From NCBI GenBank assembly GCA_022785155.1, contig JALFRH010000011.1, forward strand, positions 1 through 7,670: a stretch of 7,670 bases of DNA, in the 5' to 3' direction. The notes beneath the pieces were generated by a model. It searched no databases. It had not been told where the DNA came from and saw only the letters and a list, made by a program, of their open reading frames with translations. Below are positions 5,053 to 7,670 of this stretch, in pieces (within the stretch, counting starts at the first letter, position 1; every line of letters starts with the position of its first letter). This DNA comes from Spirochaetales bacterium (GTDB lineage: Bacteria; Spirochaetota; Spirochaetia; Sphaerochaetales; Sphaerochaetaceae). The translations under genes and the position numbers were made by a program.

Positions 5053-7008
5053 TCAAGTCCTCAATGGGGTGTTCATCATATTGAGGAACTCCCTATTGTT
5101 GTTTGTTTTCCTCATTTTGTCAATGATATCGACTGACATGTCCACATCATCAAGGTTGCCGAAGGAAGAACGGAGGAGGAAGGTTCTTGCAAGAGAAACC
5201 TCATCCAACAACAGGTCGTCTCTTCTTGTTCCAGACTTCTTAATGTTGATTGCAGGGAACTTTCTGTTATCCGCCATCTTTCTGTCCAGGATTATTTCGT
5301 TGTTTCCTGTACCCTTGAACTCTTCGAAGATGACTTCATCCATTCTGCTTCCTGTCTCGATGAGAGCAGTAGATATGATTGTGAGGCTTCCACCTTCTTC
5401 TATGTTTCTTGCAGCACCGAAGAATCTCTTAGGTTTATGGAGAGCATTGGAGTCTACACCGCCGGAGAGAATCTTTCCTGAAGCAGGAACAGTCTGGTTG
5501 TAGGCTCTGGCAAGTCTGGTGATGGAGTCCAAGAGGATTACCACATCCTTTTTGTATTCCACAAGTCTCTTTGCCTTTTCGATGACCATTTCTGCAACCT
5601 GTACATGGTGTGTAGCCTGTTCATCGAAGGTGGAGGCTATTACTTCAGCCTTTACATTCCTCTTCATATCCGTAACTTCTTCAGGTCTTTCATCTACAAG
5701 AAGAACCATAAGTATCACTTCAGGATGGTTTGTAGTGATGGCGTTGGCGATCTTCTGCATCAATACCGTCTTACCTGTACGTGGAGGAGCTACAATAAGG
5801 GATCTCTGTCCTTTTCCAATAGGACAGAAGAGATCTACAACTCTTGTGGAAAGTTCGGATTTCTGTCCTTCTTCCTCGATTTCCAAGTTAAGGCGCTTAT
5901 TTGGGAAGAGAGGTGTAAGAGTATCGAAAGGAGCACGGATCTTTGCCATCTTAGGTTCTTCGCCGTTTACAGAAATGACTCTTATGACGGCTGCAGACTT
6001 CTCATTCTCCCTTGGAGCTCTGATTTGGCCGAGGACTGTATCCCCAGTCTTTAGGCCTACGGCTTTTATCATCGATGCTGAAATATAGACATCTTCAGTT
6101 CCAGAAAGATAGTTGTTTACAGCATATCTTATATATCCGTATCCACCATCATTGAGAATCTCCAGAACGCCTTCCACCATCAAAGCCCAACCCATCTGGG
6201 AGTGGAGGCGAAGAAGCTTGGCAATGAGATCCTGTTTTCTGCAATCCAGAATTACATCTTCAGGAATACCATCTTCCCTTGCCCTCGCCCTTACCTGATC
6301 AAGGGATAGAGCTGTAAGTACTGATATAAATAGGCGTGGTGCATCCGGATTTTCATCAAGATTGATCTCAGGAGGCAGATCCTCCAAAGGTCTTCGTTCT
6401 TTTTTATTCTTGAATTTGTTGTTTCTATTGTCGTTTCTGTTGAAACGGTCCCTTCTATCCTGACGTCTGTCGCTGTCTGATGATTTTTCTTCAGAGCCGT
6501 TCTCGCGATCCTGCCCCTCTTTATCTGAGGCTTCTTCTTTTTCCCCTTCTTCCTGGGAAGGCGCTTCTTCGCCTGCTTCCTGATTCTCCTGGAAGATAGG
6601 AGCTTCTGCTTTTTCCACTGTTTCAGAAGCATCTTCTTTTTTCTCTTCCGTGACAGGCTCTGGAGACTCCACTTTTATCTCAGGTTCCACAGGAGCATTT
6701 TCCGGCTCATCAAAAGGAAGCATAGCTTCTTCCTGCTCTTTCTTTTCAGAAGACTTCTTTGCCCTAGGTTTCCTTGGACGAGGAGCTGCAGCTTCTTCAG
6801 AGTGAGGTTTTCTTCCCCTCTTCTTTGGTTTTGCTTCCTCTTTGGGAGACTCTTTTTCTTCTTCTGCTGGAGAGGAAGAAAGAGGTAATGGTTCCTCATT
6901 GACCTTTTCTTCAGGAGTCTCAATCTTCTTTTTGACAGATACTCTCTTTTTAGGAGAAATCTTTACAGTTACCTTTTTCTTTTCTTGTGACTGATCCTGT
7001 TGGGCCAT
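5053..7008 (-). CDS. rho: Transcription termination factor Rho with long charged N-terminal extension
   Basis: Rho is a hexameric RNA-dependent ATPase that terminates transcription. From ATG 7008 it is 651 residues, against about 420 in E. coli. The conserved part starts near residue 230: Rho-N helical domain (about 232-275), cold-shock-like RNA-binding domain (GVLEILNDGGYGYIRY, 280-295; DVYISAS, 306-312), Walker A PPRTGKT (408-414), Walker B VVILLD (489-494), Q-loop LSGGVDSNALHKPKRFFG (514-531) and R-loop SGTRRDD (592-598). Residues 1-210 are low complexity: Lys/Pro/Glu-rich, then acidic, then an Arg/Asn-rich block (181-206), probably disordered. The start is uncertain. The frame is open to a GTG at 7107 with no ribosome site; ATGs also occur at 7050 and 7038. 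I prefer 7008 because GGAAG lies 8 bases before it. It is the first gene of the rho-rpmE unit, with a good promoter at 7141-7169. Confidence 0.95.
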   Translation of the reverse strand: MAQQDQSQEKKKVTVKISPKKRVSVKKKIETPEEKVNEEPLPLSSSPAEEEKESPKEEAKPKKRGRKPHSEEAAAPRPRKPRAKKSSEKKEQEEAMLPFDEPENAPVEPEIKVESPEPVTEEKKEDASETVEKAEAPIFQENQEAGEEAPSQEEGEKEEASDKEGQDRENGSEEKSSDSDRRQDRRDRFNRNDNRNNKFKNKKERRPLEDLPPEINLDENPDAPRLFISVLTALSLDQVRARAREDGIPEDVILDCRKQDLIAKLLRLHSQMGWALMVEGVLEILNDGGYGYIRYAVNNYLSGTEDVYISASMIKAVGLKTGDTVLGQIRAPRENEKSAAVIRVISVNGEEPKMAKIRAPFDTLTPLFPNKRLNLEIEEEGQKSELSTRVVDLFCPIGKGQRSLIVAPPRTGKTVLMQKIANAITTNHPEVILMVLLVDERPEEVTDMKRNVKAEVIASTFDEQATHHVQVAEMVIEKAKRLVEYKKDVVILLDSITRLARAYNQTVPASGKILSGGVDSNALHKPKRFFGAARNIEEGGSLTIISTALIETGSRMDEVIFEEFKGTGNNEIILDRKMADNRKFPAINIKKSGTRRDDLLLDEVSLARTFLLRSSFGNLDDVDMSVDIIDKMRKTNNNREFLNMMNTPLRT

Positions 7009-7016
7009 TGCCTTTT

Positions 7017-7021
7017 CTTCC
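7017..7021 (-). promoter_or_regulatory. Ribosome binding site supporting rho start at 7008
   Basis: GGAAG on the - strand, 8 bases before ATG 7008-7006. The upstream alternatives (GTG 7107, ATG 7050 and ATG 7038) have at best a poor GGGG (before 7050). The choice leaves a leader of roughly 125 bases from the predicted promoter. Confidence 0.5.
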
Positions 7022-7110
7022 ACAGTCTCATCTAACATTTCTGAGGACATCGGTACCCCGTACGAAATTAAGTATTTTGTGATATTATTGGATATAATTG
7101 AACTCACACG

Positions 7111-7126
7111 AGGGTTTCAGAACCCT
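7111..7126 (-). promoter_or_regulatory. Small hairpin at the 5' end of the rho leader
   Basis: On the - strand AGGGTT, loop CTGA, AACCCT forms a perfect six-pair stem. It lies about 8 bases after the predicted transcription start and just before the GTG at 7107. No T-run follows, so it is not a terminator. It could stabilise the mRNA 5' end or block the GTG; rho leaders are known sites of autoregulation in E. coli. Confidence 0.4.
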
Positions 7127-7140
7127 TAATCAATATGTAG

Positions 7141-7169
7141 ATTCTATTTATGCCCAAAGGATTTGTCAA
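7141..7169 (-). promoter_or_regulatory. rho: Sigma-70 promoter of the rho-rpmE unit
   Basis: On the - strand TTGACA (complement of 7164-7169), a 17-base spacer and TAGAAT (complement of 7141-7146): a perfect -35, a 5-of-6 -10 and ideal spacing. Transcription should start near 7134. The -35 lies in TTGTCAA, which also gives a + strand TTGTCA (7163-7168) with a poor TTTATT 17 bases on (7186-7191). A weak divergent promoter for the TerB-like gene may therefore overlap it. Confidence 0.8.
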
Positions 7170-7254
7170 CTCTCAAAGACGTGTGTTTATTCTTCTTACA
7201 ATCTCCATATATTTTCCTTTGTCTTTTTCCTTTTCTTGGCGATATTTAGGATAT

Positions 7255-7259
7255 AAGGA
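7255..7259 (+). promoter_or_regulatory. Ribosome binding site of the TerB-like gene
   Basis: AAGGA on the + strand, 7 bases before ATG 7267. It is the main support for that start, since the gene is cut by the window edge. Confidence 0.65.
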
Positions 7260-7266
7260 CATAAAT

Positions 7267-7670
7267 ATGAAAGACTTTGATAAGATTTGCAGGGATTTTG
7301 AGAATATCGACATTAATACATATGCAGCAGTTTTGACAGAAAAGGCATTGAAGCTTATTCCTGCCTTGTCGGCATTCTCTGAAGACGGATTATCGGGGGT
7401 TGAGCTCTTTGCATCCTTCATCTATGGAGCAATTGCAGCGGACGGCAAGCTTTCTGAGGATGAGTATGCACTCATCTACCCTCTTCTCCACTCATTCTTT
7501 GGTGATACCATAGACTACAACGATGCCAAGAGAGCCTTCTCATCCCTTTCAAAAGAGCATAGGGAACTGAAGAAGATCGTTGATGATATGGTGGATGTCA
7601 TAGGTTGCTTCTCAGATGAAATGAAGACAGATATCGTAATAGTTGCGATGCTTATATGTGCTGTAGACGG
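7267..7670 (+). CDS. TerB-like (tellurite-resistance/DjlA N-terminal fold) protein, N-terminal part (3' truncated)
   Basis: The frame is open from ATG 7267 to the window edge, giving 134 full codons; the end is missing. The reading has a good ribosome site and no rare features. Two acidic turn motifs, AADGKLSEDE at 57-66 and AVDG at 132-135, each follow a hydrophobic helix (FASFIYGAI, then IVIVAMLIC). This repeated helix-ADG-E pattern is typical of TerB-like all-helical domains, which can bind metal through acidic residues. TerB proteins appear in tellurite and stress clusters, but many stand-alone members have no known role, so I assign none. No signal peptide or membrane segment is evident. 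It is transcribed divergently from rho across a 258-bp control region (7009-7266, counting from the preferred rho start). Confidence 0.72.
   Translation, partial: MKDFDKICRDFENIDINTYAAVLTEKALKLIPALSAFSEDGLSGVELFASFIYGAIAADGKLSEDEYALIYPLLHSFFGDTIDYNDAKRAFSSLSKEHRELKKIVDDMVDVIGCFSDEMKTDIVIVAMLICAVD

Noticed and set aside
5519..6088. Long + strand open frames opposite rho (also 4979-5503 and 5605-6054)
   Set aside because: They lie antisense to strongly conserved Rho sequence, have serine/cysteine-rich compositions typical of reversed coding DNA, and show no domain.
7093..7098. Perfect TATAAT on the + strand as promoter of the TerB-like gene
   Set aside because: It has no -35 at proper spacing and would give a leader of about 160 bases; probably chance in AT-rich DNA.
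7252..7257. TATAAG as a -10 for the TerB-like gene
   Set aside because: Transcription would start at the start codon and exclude the AAGGA ribosome site.
7173..7421. 82-residue - strand frame opposite the TerB-like gene
   Set aside because: It overlaps the TerB-like reading, which has a good ribosome site and family motifs, and it shows no domain itself.

Overview
The window looks like chromosomal housekeeping DNA of moderate GC (my impression is mid-40s percent, not counted), most likely from a spirochaete. This is an inference. It rests on rho next to rpmE, the order I recall from Treponema, on a NifS/two-domain NifU pair, and on a TGS-type uridine-kinase-like nucleoside kinase. A Clostridia-like host is not excluded. 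I see no transposase, integrase, phage gene, CRISPR array, tRNA or rRNA.

Layout: (1) 2-562, + strand: the C-terminal part of a uridine-kinase-family nucleoside kinase that begins outside the window. Its likely intrinsic terminator lies inside the convergent neighbour. (2) 4627-555, - strand: a tightly packed five-gene cluster, in transcription order a divergent galactokinase-like GHMP protein (TTG start), surE, nifS, nifU and a small XRE-type helix-turn-helix protein (TTG start). Junctions are 0 bp (GHMP/surE), 64 bp (surE/nifS), 2 bp (nifS/nifU) and a 4-bp overlap (nifU/HTH). (3) 4628-4793: intergenic DNA with the rho-rpmE terminator, a weak promoter candidate and a perfect 14-bp palindrome. 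(4) 7008-4794, - strand: rho, with a long charged N-terminal extension, then rpmE, closed by a textbook terminator. (5) 7009-7266: rho leader and divergent control region, with a near-consensus sigma-70 promoter for rho. (6) 7267-7670, + strand: the N-terminal part of a TerB-like protein that runs off the window.

How the genes work together: NifS (sulfur donor) and NifU (scaffold) make an iron-sulfur cluster assembly pair. SurE is a nucleotide phosphatase. The GHMP protein has lost most recognisable galactokinase active-site residues and is the most unusual gene here. The HTH protein resembles the antitoxin half of HigBA/RelBE-like modules, but no toxin gene is next to it, so it may be an orphan regulator of the cluster. 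Rho and L31 are general gene-expression components. I see no convincing wholly new system. The best leads are the divergent GHMP protein in an Fe-S operon, the orphan HTH protein coupled to nifU, the palindrome in front of that operon, and the disordered Rho extension.
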